Source: Phymorhynchus buccinoides (taxonomy: Eukaryota; Mollusca; Gastropoda; Neogastropoda; Raphitomidae). From it: a stretch of 64,000 bases of DNA. The position numbers and the translations under genes are program-made. Each line of letters begins with the position of its first letter. Position 1 is the first letter of the stretch. Below, piece after piece: positions 43,867 through 53,071 of the stretch. The notes under the pieces are model-generated. The model saw nothing but the letters and a program-made list of their open reading frames with translations. It was not told where the DNA came from and made no database searches. Where the stretch lies: assembly GCA_017654935.2 (NCBI GenBank), contig CM065683.1, forward strand, positions 2,202,340 through 2,266,339. Reading direction: 5' to 3'.

Positions 43867-44241
43867 GGAGTATATTTGAAAACGGGTTATTTTATGAATG
43901 AAAAAAAAAGTTTGTATTAAACAGATGTTATTTAATAGGAATAAGTCAGAACGATTCACGCAACCAACAACTGCATCTCAAGTCTTGTCATAATTTGAAC
44001 TATAGCAAAAGGAAACCTCATGGCATCAATCAATCAATCAATCATCATCATCATTATGATCATTATTTTTATCATCATGCTCGTTACGGAGCTGGGAGTA
44101 TTTATGACAGTTTGTGTTTGATAGCAGTGCATAGAGTGTTTTAAATAAGATGGCAAGGAGTTCCACAGGTTTCCATTTAAGAAAGTTAAACCTGTTTTGA
44201 AAAGATCAGTTCTGGGCTTTGGGATAAGAATATTGTTGGTA

Positions 44242-44838
44242 CAGTGGTCGCCGCTTTATAAAGCCATTTTGGGACCGACGAAAAATGGCTTTAATAAGCG
44301 GCGGATTTAATAACCGGCGGTCCAGGATTACGTCATTTTCGAACACTTTTTTTGGTTTGCTTCTCATTTTGTTTACGTCAGTCACACTTTCACACTTTCT
44401 TTCGTCATTTACACTTGCTTGAATCTAAACACAACTTCACAAGGCCTCTTAAACGATGTTGAACTTTTGTTTTAATTACATTGATCGGCACATCAATCGA
44501 TATTTTCTGAAACATTAATCGGTAGAGAAGAACGATTTCTCGCACGGAGTCTGCGAATTGTCCAAATTCCTCCATGTTGTAACCACGACTTTCCAGACCA
44601 GATCGAAGACGGGTCATTATCTGCCTCAGAAAGTAAGAAAATAAAATAAAAAAGAACAAAATCGTGTGAGTTTTAGTCACAAACTATGTGATTTCTCTGA
44701 GAAAAGTGGCTTTAATAAGCGGCGGGGTGGTTTTATTAAGCGGCTTTTTTTAATACATAACATATAGTGAAAAATCTGGACCGTAAGAAATCGGCGGCTG
44801 GCTCTATTAACCGCGGTTTTATAAAGCGGCGACCACTG
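44242..44838. mobile_element. Tc1/mariner-pogo-like MITE, family F, TA target
   Basis: CAGTGGTCGCCGCTTTATAA AGC at the left is inverted at the right (GCGGCGACCACTG). TA flanks it on both sides (44240-44241 and 44839-44840). CAGTGG ends with TA duplication resemble pogo/Tigger-type elements. Subterminal GCGGCGG/TAATAAGCGGC repeats are present. The interior holds a 91-codon minus-strand frame (44405-44680), which is intact in the mirrored copy too. Confidence 0.82.
44405..44680 (-). CDS. hypothetical 91-aa frame inside the family F element
   Basis: It reads ...RQIMTRLRSGLESRGYNMEE FGQFADSVREIVLLYRLMFQ ... RGLVKLCLDSSKCK after a hydrophobic start, and the last 70 residues look protein-like. It could be a remnant of the element's own gene or a captured exon, since TTTCTGAGGCAG on the coding strand resembles a splice acceptor just before ATAATG. 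I recognise no family. The right-arm copy differs by a few residues (N to D, H to N). Confidence 0.35.
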   Translation of the reverse strand: MTKTHTILFFFILFSYFLRQIMTRLRSGLESRGYNMEEFGQFADSVREIVLLYRLMFQKISIDVPINVIKTKVQHRLRGLVKLCLDSSKCK

Positions 44839-44992
44839 TATATCTTGACTGGTTCAATGGAAATCTTTTTGTTAAAGTTGAAAGTGCCAAACCATTCCTA
44901 ATTCTGTACATCCAAACTGCTGTATGATAAGGGTGATGCATAGAGTGATGGAGAGCCTTGCAGTGAAAGGGGTTTGTGTTGGTGTGTTTCAG

Positions 44993-45043
44993 AGGAAGAG
45001 CCCGGCTACGCTCCAGTGCCTACCTCCCAGGGGATAGAACCTC
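44993..45043 (+). CDS. PARP14-like linker exon
   Basis: The 51-nt exon follows TGGTGTGTTTCAG and precedes the donor GTAAGT. With the G from exon 41545-41602 it reads EEEPGYAPVPTSQGIEP plus one base. Phase fits upstream (1 to 2). It is a low-complexity linker between domains. Its donor is followed immediately by a family R repeat. It is mirrored at 61098-61148. Confidence 0.7.
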
Positions 45044-45046
45044 GTA

Positions 45047-45372
45047 AGTCCCCCGAGGGATACCGGGGGGTCTTCTATGCAAATAGTTCCCCCACCTTCT
45101 GGAAGTTCTGTGCTTGTAACTTCCTCTAATCTGTCTCTCTCTTTGACTCTGCCTTTTTCCTTGCTTTGTGTCATCTACTATCTTTCTGACTTTTGGCCCA
45201 TTCTCCTGCCTTTTTTTCCAAAAAAACATTCTTCCATATAGGTATCTCCTTTGAGCTCCTCCGAAATCGGAATGTGTCGGCTGAATGCAGTGAGGAGACC
45301 AGTGAAAACTGGGAAACAGACACATACGTACCCATTGTGGCCGTATGGCCCGGGATCGCAGAGGAAGAAGAA
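45047..45372 (+). repeat. interspersed repeat, family R (full 3' block)
   Basis: TACCGGGGGGTCTTCTATGC, CCTTCTGGAAGTTCTGTGCT, GCTCCTCCGAAATCGGAATG and GTGGCCGTATGGCCCGGGAT occur in order. It is the same family as at 38300-38625 (opposite strand), mirrored at about 60769-61094. Confidence 0.8.
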
Positions 45373-45404
45373 CCTCTTAAGTAACACCGTCATAACACAT
45401 GAGA

Positions 45405-45772
45405 TGCGAGAGTGGCACAGTGGTAGCGCGTTCACCTCGTACACAATAAACCCGAGTTCGAACCCGGGTACTGGGGACTTTTCCTCTCACTCTACACTCG
45501 GCCTTGCGGTCTGAATGTGGAGTCTTTCGCTTGAGACGATCAACCGAGGTCCCGTGTGCCCATGCACTTAGCACGTTGAACCCAGTGGCAACGAAAAAGT
45601 TTTTATTTGGTCAAAATTTACACACACACACCCTTTCCTTCGTCATCAGTCACACACAAATCGCATACAAATAAAACAAAAACAAAAATGGGTGGCGCGT
45701 CTCTGGCTGCGACGCGCTCTCCAGGTGGGAGCAACCCGAATTTCACAGAGACGCCTCTGAGTATAAAGTGCC
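45405..45772 (+). mobile_element. tRNA-derived SINE, full length
   Basis: The tRNA-like head has an A-box region GAGTGGCACAGTGGTAGCGC (45410-45429) and a B box GAGTTCGAACCCG (45454-45466). The central part contains CCATGCACTTAGCACGTTGA and CCCAGTGGCAACGAAAAAGT. The 3' part carries GGCGCGTCTCTGGCTGCGAC GCGCTCTCCAGG and AATTTCACAGAGACGCCTCT G. Polymerase III promoter boxes plus a family-specific body define a SINE. It is mirrored at about 60372-60740. Another full copy is at 52076-52428. Confidence 0.85.
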
Positions 45773-46022
45773 AAACACCAAAAAACCCAAAATAAGACGC
45801 TGACACTTCATACAGTTTTTAAAGGCCAGCCACACGTCCGCTAAAATCGCACGACTGTACGATACGATTTGATCACGTGATGTCCAAGAACAAATGGGAT
45901 TGGCGCATCGAGATCACGTGATCGAATCGTATCGTACAGTCGTGCGATTTTAGCGGACGTGTGGCTGGCCTTTAAAAACTGTATGAAGTGTCAGCGTCTT
46001 TTTGGGTATTTTGGTGTTTGGC
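45773..46022. mobile_element. 250-bp palindromic element between SINE parts
   Basis: GCCAAACACCAAAAAACCCA ... AAAGGCCAGCCACACGTCCG CTAAAATCGCACGACTGTAC at the left is almost perfectly inverted at the right, ending TTGGTGTTTGGC. The short centre reads TCCAAGAACAAATGGGATTG. Its core inverted ends (AAAGGCCAGCCACAC) resemble family C termini. It has no coding capacity and is mirrored at about 60116-60370. Confidence 0.85.
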
Positions 46023-46059
46023 CTTTAAAGGGTGTACACAAAAATCGCAATGCTACAAA

Positions 46060-46160
46060 AAAAATTGGGTGGTGTGCCTCTGGCTGCGACGTGCTCTCCA
46101 GGTGGGAGCAACCCGGATTTCACAGAGACGCCTTTGTGACCATAAAGTATCTAATAACTA
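46060..46160 (+). mobile_element. SINE 3' fragment
   Basis: TGGGTGGTGTGCCTCTGGCT GCGACG and ATTTCACAGAGACGCC match the 3' part of the SINE at 45405-45772. The head is absent. Confidence 0.8.
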
Positions 46161-46194
46161 CTAGCCTAATAACTCGTCCCTGTAAATATGGGAT

Positions 46195-46345
46195 TGTACC
46201 TGCCAGTGTGTCTGTCACTGTATTTGTCATGCACGCACACACACACACATACTTACACATACACACACATACATGCACGCACACACTCACATACACACAT
46301 ACACTCATGTACCTGCCAGTGTGTCTGTCACTGTATTTGTCAGTG
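46195..46345. repeat. direct repeat around a CA/CATA microsatellite
   Basis: GTACCTGCCAGTGTGTCTGT CACTGTATTTGTCA occurs at 46197 and 46309. Between the two copies lies an ACACACATAC-type microsatellite. Confidence 0.85.
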
Positions 46346-47562
46346 TGTCAGTAAATGATTTGTGTTAATATTTGGGTCAATACTTGTCAAAGCAATTTTG
46401 TTTATTGTTGACAGTTGACTCCTGTTAATATTTCGTTCATTTCAATGCTTACATTCTGTTCGTTCTTAGATTGCATGTCTGTTCTTCACAATAGAACGTC
46501 ATGTCCCTTGTGTGTCGTGTGCTCTAAATTTTGGCCCTTGCAAAATACATGTGTTTGAAGTGTTGTTTTGAAGCATTATTTGCGTAGTTAATGTGTATCA
46601 GCTCTTACCTGTTGGGTTTTTGTCGCTGGTAGAACGTAGATCTTTGACATTGGTCGTGCTAGTTTCCAAACATGTTTTCAAATCAAGCTGGTTGGTTTGT
46701 GTAAAGCGTGTCGCTTATTCCAATCCATGTTTCCGTAAACGGAAATGTAGTTTCTTTTTAATTCTAAATTCGCTCACTATGAATCAGTATAAATAGTTCA
46801 GTTCGTGGCTCAAAACTTTAGTTTGCTTTCGTCCTTTGAGCTGAACATTAGGCCCTATGCTGCTATTCTTGTTAGCAATGTGTCACCCAGCTGAATGCAG
46901 TATTTTCGAACTCGAACTCATGTTTGCTGCTGTCGATTGTGTGGAGATTGTTGAAAGACCACAAGGTAACTGATTATAATTTCGAACTCTTTGATGTTTG
47001 TTGAAATGTACGACATAATTGTTAAGTTTTCTTTCATAAATTCCTCAATTTATGCGTTTGGTAACTTTAAATTGTCTAAAGTTAGCTTTCGTTCTGAGTT
47101 TCTTGGTTATGACAACTTTCTTTTGTTGTCTCCCTTTGACCGTTCGTTTGCTTTGTTGTTTGGAATTAATTTGTTTAGATTACAACTCTTTGTCTTCTTG
47201 ATTCCTTTGAGGCCAGAGTGTGTCTACCTATATGTTTGGGTTACGTGCAATGCTCTCATACGTAATGTTCTCATCTCTGGCTGGTGCATTTGTGCCTTTG
47301 TGTAAAGGCGCCTTGATTGTTGGAATGATGCCTTGATTCTTTGGGCAAAGGAATAGGAAGAAGAGGAAGAAGAAGAAGAAGAAACTGAGCTTTGCTCAGT
47401 CGTATTTTGAGACTTTGTGAGCATGAATTCATGAACTGAATTCTGAAGGACGAACTAGTAATTTTCATTGTTTCAAGCTTAATTTATGAATTGTGTATTG
47501 TTTTGATTTTGAATTGTTGAATCGCTGAATTGTTATGTTCAAGTGTCGTGATAGTTTGTATT
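46346..47562. other. intronic, nothing coding recognised
   Basis: It is AT-rich, with frames of up to about 104 codons (46991-47305) that have no recognisable homology. GTAATGTTCTCATCTCTGGC TGGTGCATTTGTG (47263-47295) is a fragment of family S. A GAAGAA run lies at 47353-47382. Confidence 0.55.
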
Positions 47563-47770
47563 TAAGGCCTTGGTCACCTTTGGAGCTGTCTTGTAAAGTT
47601 TAGGAGAGTTCTGTCAAAATTGAATATGAACGAATGCTCAATATTTGACGTTCATGTCTGTTTTGGACCCCCAAAGTGTCTGATCTCAATGCTTTGTGAG
47701 TAAACTGTAATTGAAATATAATGGATTCTTTCTAAACGGATCTAAAGGTGACTTAGAGCGAATTTTCATG
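47563..47770. mobile_element. probable foldback element, family J
   Basis: AAGGCCTTGGTCACCTTTGG at the left and CTAAAGGTGACTTAGAGCG at the right are imperfect inverted repeats. There is no coding capacity. Limits are approximate. Confidence 0.5.
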
Positions 47771-48059
47771 TTTTCTAGCAAGTTTCTTATGGTTCTTTTT
47801 CTTTGTTTTGCTTTTCAGTTTTCACCGTTAATTCCATGAAGAGCCTGCATGTCCACTCCCCTTGTCCTTAGTTCTCAGAATAAACCTTTATGCCCTTCTT
47901 CATGGTCTTGCACGTATTAATTTTGCCTTCTGACCTTTCAATCTACAACATGCACAGTCTGCGGCAGTCACAGGGATACTCCCACTTGGAGATGGTGATG
48001 TCCTGATGCCCCGGTCATAGGACATTGACCTATTTAAATTGAAAATGTCCTACTGTCTT

Positions 48060-48290
48060 CACGATGGCTTGGAGTCAAAGCGGACTACCTTTAGATAGTC
48101 CATTGACGTATTATTGAACATATTGTGAAAACTAATAACTTGTTAAAAAAAAGAGACTGCAGATATAAACAGCATAATCCCCGTTTTATATTAATTGCAG
48201 GTTTTTTTTAATACAAGTTCTTAGTTTTTGCAATAACATCAATAATAAGTCAATGGACCATCTTTATTTTGACTTTAGACCATCGTAATG
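48060..48290. mobile_element. foldback element, family I
   Basis: ACGATGGCTTGGAGTCAAAG ... ATAGTCCATTGACGTATTAT T at the left is inverted at the right (AATAATAAGTCAATGGACCA TC ... GACTTTAGACCATCGT). An inner AACTAATAACTTG arm also pairs. A partial relative is at 32530-32720. Confidence 0.75.
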
Positions 48291-48462
48291 ACTCTCCTGT
48301 CAGGACAAATGTCTGATTAAATTTGTAACGCTGGCACGCTTTGTCTTGCTGATTTCTGCCAGAGCCAGGACATTGTGTGGAGCTTGAAGATGGTGAGTGT
48401 CGGGTCTCTTTCTCCTGTCTCTTCTCGATTTGTGCTTCCAGTTTGTCACTCACCTATCAACA

Positions 48463-48760
48463 AATGCCTTGGCATGAGGCTGTGTCAGACCACTCGACAT
48501 AAGCTAGAACGCCAAGGCTACATCAAAATTTGTTATGCTCTGCATGGTTGTGCGGGGATTGTCTTAAGCCGTGGCAAGCTCCTAGCATAACATCGTCAGT
48601 CTCCCAAATCCTCCAAAGTCGGAGTGTGGCTGCTCACGTGGCGGGGTAATCAAAAACGGTCACACACGTAATGTTCTCATCCCTAACTGGTGCATTTGTA
48701 CCATACTGTTCAAGTACCTTGTGCTGTTGGGATGATCCCTGGAGTCTTTAAGCCAGGGTA
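48463..48760 (-). repeat. interspersed repeat, family S
   Basis: It is the reverse complement of the phrases at 40568-40865: GCCGTGGCAAGCTCCTAGCA TAAC, CACACACGTAATGTTCTCAT and GATCCCTGGAGTCTTTAAGC. It is mirrored at about 57390-57680. Confidence 0.82.
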
Positions 48761-48789
48761 AGACAAAACATTTTTTTTTAAATATCAAG

Positions 48790-49156
48790 GCTGAAGAAGA
48801 ACCTACGCTCGATAGCTCTCTTCAATGTCTCCTACAACGGGTCAGAACCTCTTTCTCATCTTACGCTTCGTTGTCCTGTTGATTTCTCTTGTCTCGGGAC
48901 AGTTTGTCCTGTAATGTTTTGGGCGATCCTCGGTGCATCACTGGAAGAGAGCGTCACCACTAGTGCAGCGTCCTTTTTTTGTTGGTGGGCAGATCTGTAC
49001 TTCCAGAGGACGTTGGAGTGGGTGAGGAAGGTGATGGTGGGGCTGAGCAGGAGGGGTGTGGAGGAGGTGGAGAAGGAGGTGAAGGGGGTGTACGAGGAAC
49101 GTGTCGGCACCTGCTCCTACGATGTGCCGCACCTGGAGCACTGGGACGATACAAGT
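48790..49156 (+). CDS. PARP14-like exon block before the WWE region
   Basis: One open frame runs LKKNLRSIALFNVSYNGSEP ... ADLYFQRTLEWVRKVMVGLS RRGVEEVEKEVKGVYEERVG ... YDVPHLEHWDDTS to the donor GTACGT in phase 0. The last 55 residues look firmly coding (an amphipathic helix followed by a V.H.EHW-type strand), as in the domain between macro and WWE parts of PARP14-like proteins. The start is uncertain. It may begin at ATATCAAG/GCTGAAG (48790), or the true exon may begin at the strong acceptor TTTTTTTGTTGGTGGGCAG (48989). It is mirrored on the minus strand to 56987. Confidence 0.65.
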
Positions 49157-49169
49157 GTACGTGTTGGTC

Positions 49170-49650
49170 TGTGTGTGTGTGTGAGAGAGAGAGTGTGTGT
49201 GTTTGTGTGTGTGATAGAGAGAGAGAGAGTGTGTGTGTTTGTGTGTGATAGAGAGAGAGAGTGTGTTTGTGTGTGATAGAGAGAGAGTGTGTGTGTGTTT
49301 GTGTGTGATAGAGAGAGAGTGTGTGTGTTTGTGTGTGATAGAGAGAGAGTGTGTGTGTGTGTTGTTTGTGTGTGATAGAGAGAGTGTGTGTGTTTGTGTG
49401 TGATAGAGAGTGTGTGTGTTTGTGTGTGATAGAGAGAGAGTGTGTGTTTGTGTGTGATAGAGAGAGAGTGTGTGTGTTTGTGTGTGATAGAGAGAGAGAG
49501 AGTGTGTGTGTGTGTTTGTGTGTGATAGAGAGAGAGTGTGTGTGTTTGTGTGTGATAGAGAGAGAGTGTGTGTGTTTGTGTGTGATAGAGAGAGAGTGTG
49601 TGTGTTTGTGTGTGATAGAGAGAGAGTGTGTGTGTGTGTGTGTGAGACAA
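49170..49650. repeat. compound (GT)n(GATA)(GA)n minisatellite
   Basis: A phrase of about 30-36 bp (GTGTGTGTTTGTGTGTGATA GAGAGAGA) repeats about 14 times directly after the exon donor. Open frames across it (Cys-Val or Leu-Ser rich) are artefacts. The mirrored copy at 56500-56960 differs by a few repeat units or bases. Confidence 0.93.
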
Positions 49651-50019
49651 TACAATATTTCATTCTTTGGGCTGCACAGAAGTCTGTCTGTCTGTCTGTT
49701 CCTGAAGCCTCAATGCAGACCTGTTTACTCTACTCTTTTCGAGTAGTATTCTACTCAATTTGGACCTCTACTACTCTTCTGAAAATAATGCTCTAATTAC
49801 TCATTTTCAGTGAACATTATTTGATGGTTTAATGAATAAAACTACACATTTCACACCCAAACTACTCATTTCAGCTATCCAGACTACTCCAGACTTGTGT
49901 AGGGGGTAAACAGGTCTGTCAATGACGACAATAGTTCATTCTTTGGGCTGCTTAGAAGTTTGTCTGTTCCTAAAGCCTCAATGATGACAATACACTAGTT
50001 CATTCTTTGGGCTGCACAG
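49651..50019. repeat. duplicated exon-upstream sequence
   Basis: CATTCTTTGGGCTGCACAGA AG followed by TCTGTCTGT and CCTGAAGCCTCAATG occurs at 49660, about 49938 and about 49999. The last copy provides the acceptor of exon 50020. Between them lies AT-rich sequence with ACTACTC repeats. Confidence 0.75.
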
Positions 50020-50202
50020 AAGCAGTCTCTCATCATGGCCTGTCAAGCCGTCACCGTGGACGTGACATTGAACTTCACCCTGGGCAAGGTCGACATGAAG
50101 GGTTTCCGTGACAACCTGGATCGCATCCCCGTGCACCGCACTGTGAAAGATGCCGAGGCTGACGTGACCATGAGGCAGAACGCTGGACTGCTGCAGAAAC
50201 AG
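50020..50202 (+). CDS. PARP14-like exon preceding the WWE exon
   Basis: The 183-nt, 61-codon exon in phase 0-0 follows TTTGGGCTGCACAG. It reads KQSLIMACQAVTVDVTLNFT LGKVDMKGFRDNLDRIPVHR TVKDAEADVTMRQNAGLLQK Q before the donor GTGGGT. It joins VQWSCIEN of the WWE exon in phase. I read it as the region leading into the WWE domain of a PARP14-like protein (inference from order and phase). A start at the internal ATG (50035) is unlikely because the frame is open through the acceptor. It is mirrored at 55941-56123. Confidence 0.78.
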
Positions 50203-50458
50203 GTGGGTTTGGATTATCATCATCGTCATCATCATCATCGTCATCGTCATCATCATCGAGGCTGACGTGACCATGAGGCAGAACGCTGGACTGCTGCAGA
50301 AACAGGTGGGTTTGGATTATCATCATCGTCATCGTCATCATCATCATCATCATCGTCATCATCATCGAGGCTGACGTGACCATGTGGCAGAACGCTGGAC
50401 TGCTGCAGAAACAGGTGGGTTTGGATTATCGTCATCGTCATCATCATCATCATCATCG

Positions 50459-50493
<35 letters not shown>

Positions 50494-50640
50494 GAGGCTG
50501 ATGTGACCATGAGGCAGAACGCTGGACTGCTGCAGAAACAGGTGGGTTTGGATTATCGTTATCGTCATCATCATCATCGAGGCTGATGTGACCATGAGGC
50601 AGAACGCTGGACTGCTGCAGAAACAGGTGGGTTTGGATTA
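50155..50640 (+). repeat. five tandem copies of the exon 3' end plus donor
   Basis: GAGGCTGACGTGACCATGAG GCAGAACGCTGGACTGCTGC AGAAACAG/GTGGGTTTGGAT occurs at about 50155 (the true exon), 50256, 50366, 50491 and 50578, each followed by a CATCGTCATCATC stretch. Each copy retains the GTGGGT donor, and none of the extra copies has an obvious acceptor. All five are also present in the other palindrome arm. Confidence 0.93.
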
Positions 50641-50968
50641 TCGTTATCATCATCATCATCATCGTCATCAGCATCATTGTCATCATCGTCATCATTGTCG
50701 TCATCATCATCATCGTCTTCATCATCACCATCATCAGTATTGTTGTTGTCATCTTCATCATTATTAGCATCATTATCATATCATTATCATATGAACATCG
50801 CCATCATCATAATTGTTGTTATCATCTTCATCATTATTATCATCATTATCATATCAACATCATTCACATCACTGGTGTTGTCATCATTGTTGTAATCCTC
50901 CTCCTCATCATCATCATCACCATCATCATCACCACCATCATCATCACCATCATCATCACCATCATCAC

Positions 50969-51000
<32 letters not shown>

Positions 51001-51005
51001 CCACC

Positions 51006-51078
<73 letters not shown>

Positions 51079-51509
51079 CCATCATCATCATCATCCACCA
51101 TCATCATCATCACCATCATCATCACCATCATCATCACCATCATCATCATTCATCACCATCATCATCTTCATCATCATCTTCATCACCATCTTCATCACCC
51201 ATCATCATCATCTTCTTCACCATCTTCATCACCATCATCATCTTCTTCATCATCATCATCATCATCATCACCATCATCATCATCACCATCATCATCTTCA
51301 TCACCATCATCATCATCTTCATCACCATCTTCATCACCATCATCACCATCATCATCATCATCTTCATCACCATCTTCATCACCATCTTCATCACCATCAT
51401 CACCATCACCATCATCTTCATCACCATCATCATCTTCATCACCATCATCATCACCATCATCATCATCCTCATCATCACCATCATCATCATCACCATCATC
51501 ATCATCACC

Positions 51510-51541
<32 letters not shown>

Positions 51542-51620
51542 CATCATCATCCTCATCATCACCATCATCACCATCACCATCATCACCATCACCATCATCA
51601 TCATCTTCATGATGGTTTAT
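50640..51620. repeat. 1-kb (CATCAT)n/(CACCAT)n microsatellite
   Basis: Trinucleotide CAT/CAC/CTT repeats fill this intron. They create a poly-His frame of more than 300 codons on the plus strand and poly-Asp or Met frames on the minus strand, which are artefacts. Confidence 0.97.
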
Positions 51621-51625
51621 TCCAG

Positions 51626-51861
51626 GTGCAGTGGAGCTGCATAGAGAACCAGGACAGCTACGATGAGAGGCTGGTGCCCTACGACACCAACAACAACTAC
51701 ATCATCATCATCATCATCACCATCATCCTCATCATCACCATCATCATCATCACCATCATCATCATCTTCATGATGGTTTATTCCAGGTGCAGTGGAGCTG
51801 CATAGAGAACCAGGACAGCTACGATGAGAGGCTGGTGCCCTACGACACCAACAACAACTAC
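51626..51861 (+). pseudogene. two incomplete extra copies of the WWE exon
   Basis: 51626-51700 and 51787-51861 each repeat the acceptor GGTTTATTCCAG and the first 25 codons of the WWE exon (VQWSCIENQDSYDERLVPYD TNNNY). They then run straight into ATCATCATC repeats, losing the KIEMAYR end and the donor. The coding part appears identical to the complete exon at 51948. The copies could act as decoy acceptors or produce read-through Ile-rich tails if spliced in. Confidence 0.9.
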
Positions 51862-51947
51862 ATCATCATCATCATCATCACCATCATCCTCATCATCACC
51901 ATCATCATCATCACCATCATCATCATCTTCATGATGGTTTATTCCAG

Positions 51948-52042
51948 GTGCAGTGGAGCTGCATAGAGAACCAGGACAGCTACGATGAGAGGCTGGTGCC
52001 CTACGACACCAACAACAACTACAAGATAGAAATGGCTTACCG
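51948..52042 (+). CDS. PARP14-like WWE domain exon
   Basis: The 95-nt exon starts after TTTATTCCAG and ends CG before the donor GTGAGA. It reads VQWSCIENQDSYDERLVPYD TNNNYKIEMAY plus two bases. This fits the WWE-domain core (W.W......W/Y..Y......IE.AY), which binds iso-ADP-ribose or terminal ADP-ribose in PARPs and E3 ligases. Phase 0 start follows LLQKQ, and the exon ends in phase 2. No downstream catalytic exon follows, because the palindrome axis is only 1 kb away. Confidence 0.85.
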
Positions 52043-52075
52043 GTGAGAGCTCCTTCCTCAGACAGGAATATTAGG

Positions 52076-52428
52076 TATTTAGTCACAGAGGCGTCTCTGT
52101 GAAATTCGGGTTGCTCCCACCTGGAGAGCGCGTCGCAGCCAGAGGCGTGCCACCTAATTTATTTTTTTGGGCATGCGATTTTGTGTGACTGATGAGAGGG
52201 GGGGGATAAATTTTGACCAAATGACAACTTTTTCGTTGCCACTGGGTTTAACGTATGCTAAGTGCATGGGCACACGGGACCTTGGTTTATCGTCTATCCG
52301 AAAGACTCCACATTCAGACCGTAAGGCTAGTGCAAAGTGAGAGGACAAATCCCCTGTACCCAGGTTCAAACTCGGGTTTACTTGACACAAAGCGAAGGCG
52401 CTACCACTGTGCCACTCTACACCATGTG
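52076..52428 (-). mobile_element. tRNA-derived SINE, full length
   Basis: On the minus strand, the head GAGTGGCACAGTGGTAGCGC (52415 downward) and a B-box-like GGTTCAAACTCGG-complement are followed by the same body as at 45405-45772 and the tail AGAGACGCCTCTGTGACTAA. It is mirrored at 53701-54050. Confidence 0.85.
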
Positions 52429-52429
52429 T

Positions 52430-53054
52430 ACAATATGTGACGGTGCTTGGGGAAAACAGACACAAGTCCATCAGAATATTTTTTAGTAAAAGACAGAAAT
52501 AGTCAACAACCCCCCAAATACTAATTTGTTGTTAGTTAGGGCATATTGATGTCTATTGTCATGTATTCTAGCAGTATCACAACATGAAAGGCACTTTTGA
52601 ATGATTTCTTTCTTTATTTGATTGAAACAAAGAGGCAAAATTCTGTGTTCTATGTCCGGTTTCTGCGAATGATCTATCTGGAATGCCACACTTTGAATGG
52701 CTATGAAATAAAAACTAGACCAGATAACTCCATTCTGAATGCTGTAAATATCGTCAGTGAAATTCAGAAACCTCGTATCTCAATTTTGGTAGTTTTGAGA
52801 AAAATGAAAAAAAATTTTTTAAAAATTAACCGCGTTGACCACAAGTTGATTAACTATGATGAATATGTTGTTCAAGGCATTGCGAGTTTAGTCCTGCATT
52901 TTGCTAAAAGAACGAAGATGTGAGGTTTTTGTCCTTAACTAGATCTGAATTTGAGTTTTTTTCTATTTTCACAACCTCATTTACCCCAGATAGAAAGTCG
53001 TTGGAGATACGAGCTTTTGGTGGAAGGTGGTGGGAAACATTAGAGAGCTGACTT
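52430..53054. other. left arm next to the palindrome axis
   Basis: An open frame of 108 codons (52597-52923) and a 68-codon frame on the other strand (52483-52689) show no recognisable homology. There are no splice signals that would tie them to the WWE exon. Confidence 0.5.
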
Positions 53055-53071
53055 ACAAAGTCAGCTCTCTA
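53041..53071. repeat. palindrome axis (3-bp loop hairpin)
   Basis: TAGAGAGCTGACTT (53041-53054), ACA, AAGTCAGCTCTCTA (53058-53071). This perfect 14-bp inverted repeat is the centre of the large inverted duplication. Confidence 0.97.

Noticed and set aside
45405..45480. tRNA gene
   Set aside because: A and B boxes are present, but the acceptor stem and anticodon arm do not fold, and the same head recurs with a SINE body. It is a SINE promoter.
46991..47305. 104-codon frame and its mirror at 58833-59147
   Set aside because: It is AT-rich and hydrophobic with no homology, and it overlaps a family S fragment. It is identical in both arms only because of the palindrome.
48979..49248. Alternative Gly/Glu-rich frame over the exon before the WWE region
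   Set aside because: The other frame gives a helix-like, non-repetitive sequence that joins the next exon in phase, so this one is a shadow.
50813..51805. Long plus-strand frame of more than 300 codons, mostly His
   Set aside because: It is the translation of a (CATCAT)n microsatellite. The mirrored minus-strand version has the same origin.
52597..52923. 108-codon frame near the palindrome axis (and its mirror at 53274)
   Set aside because: It has no recognisable homology or splice context. The mirrored copy is shortened by a frame change, so it is unlikely to be conserved coding sequence.
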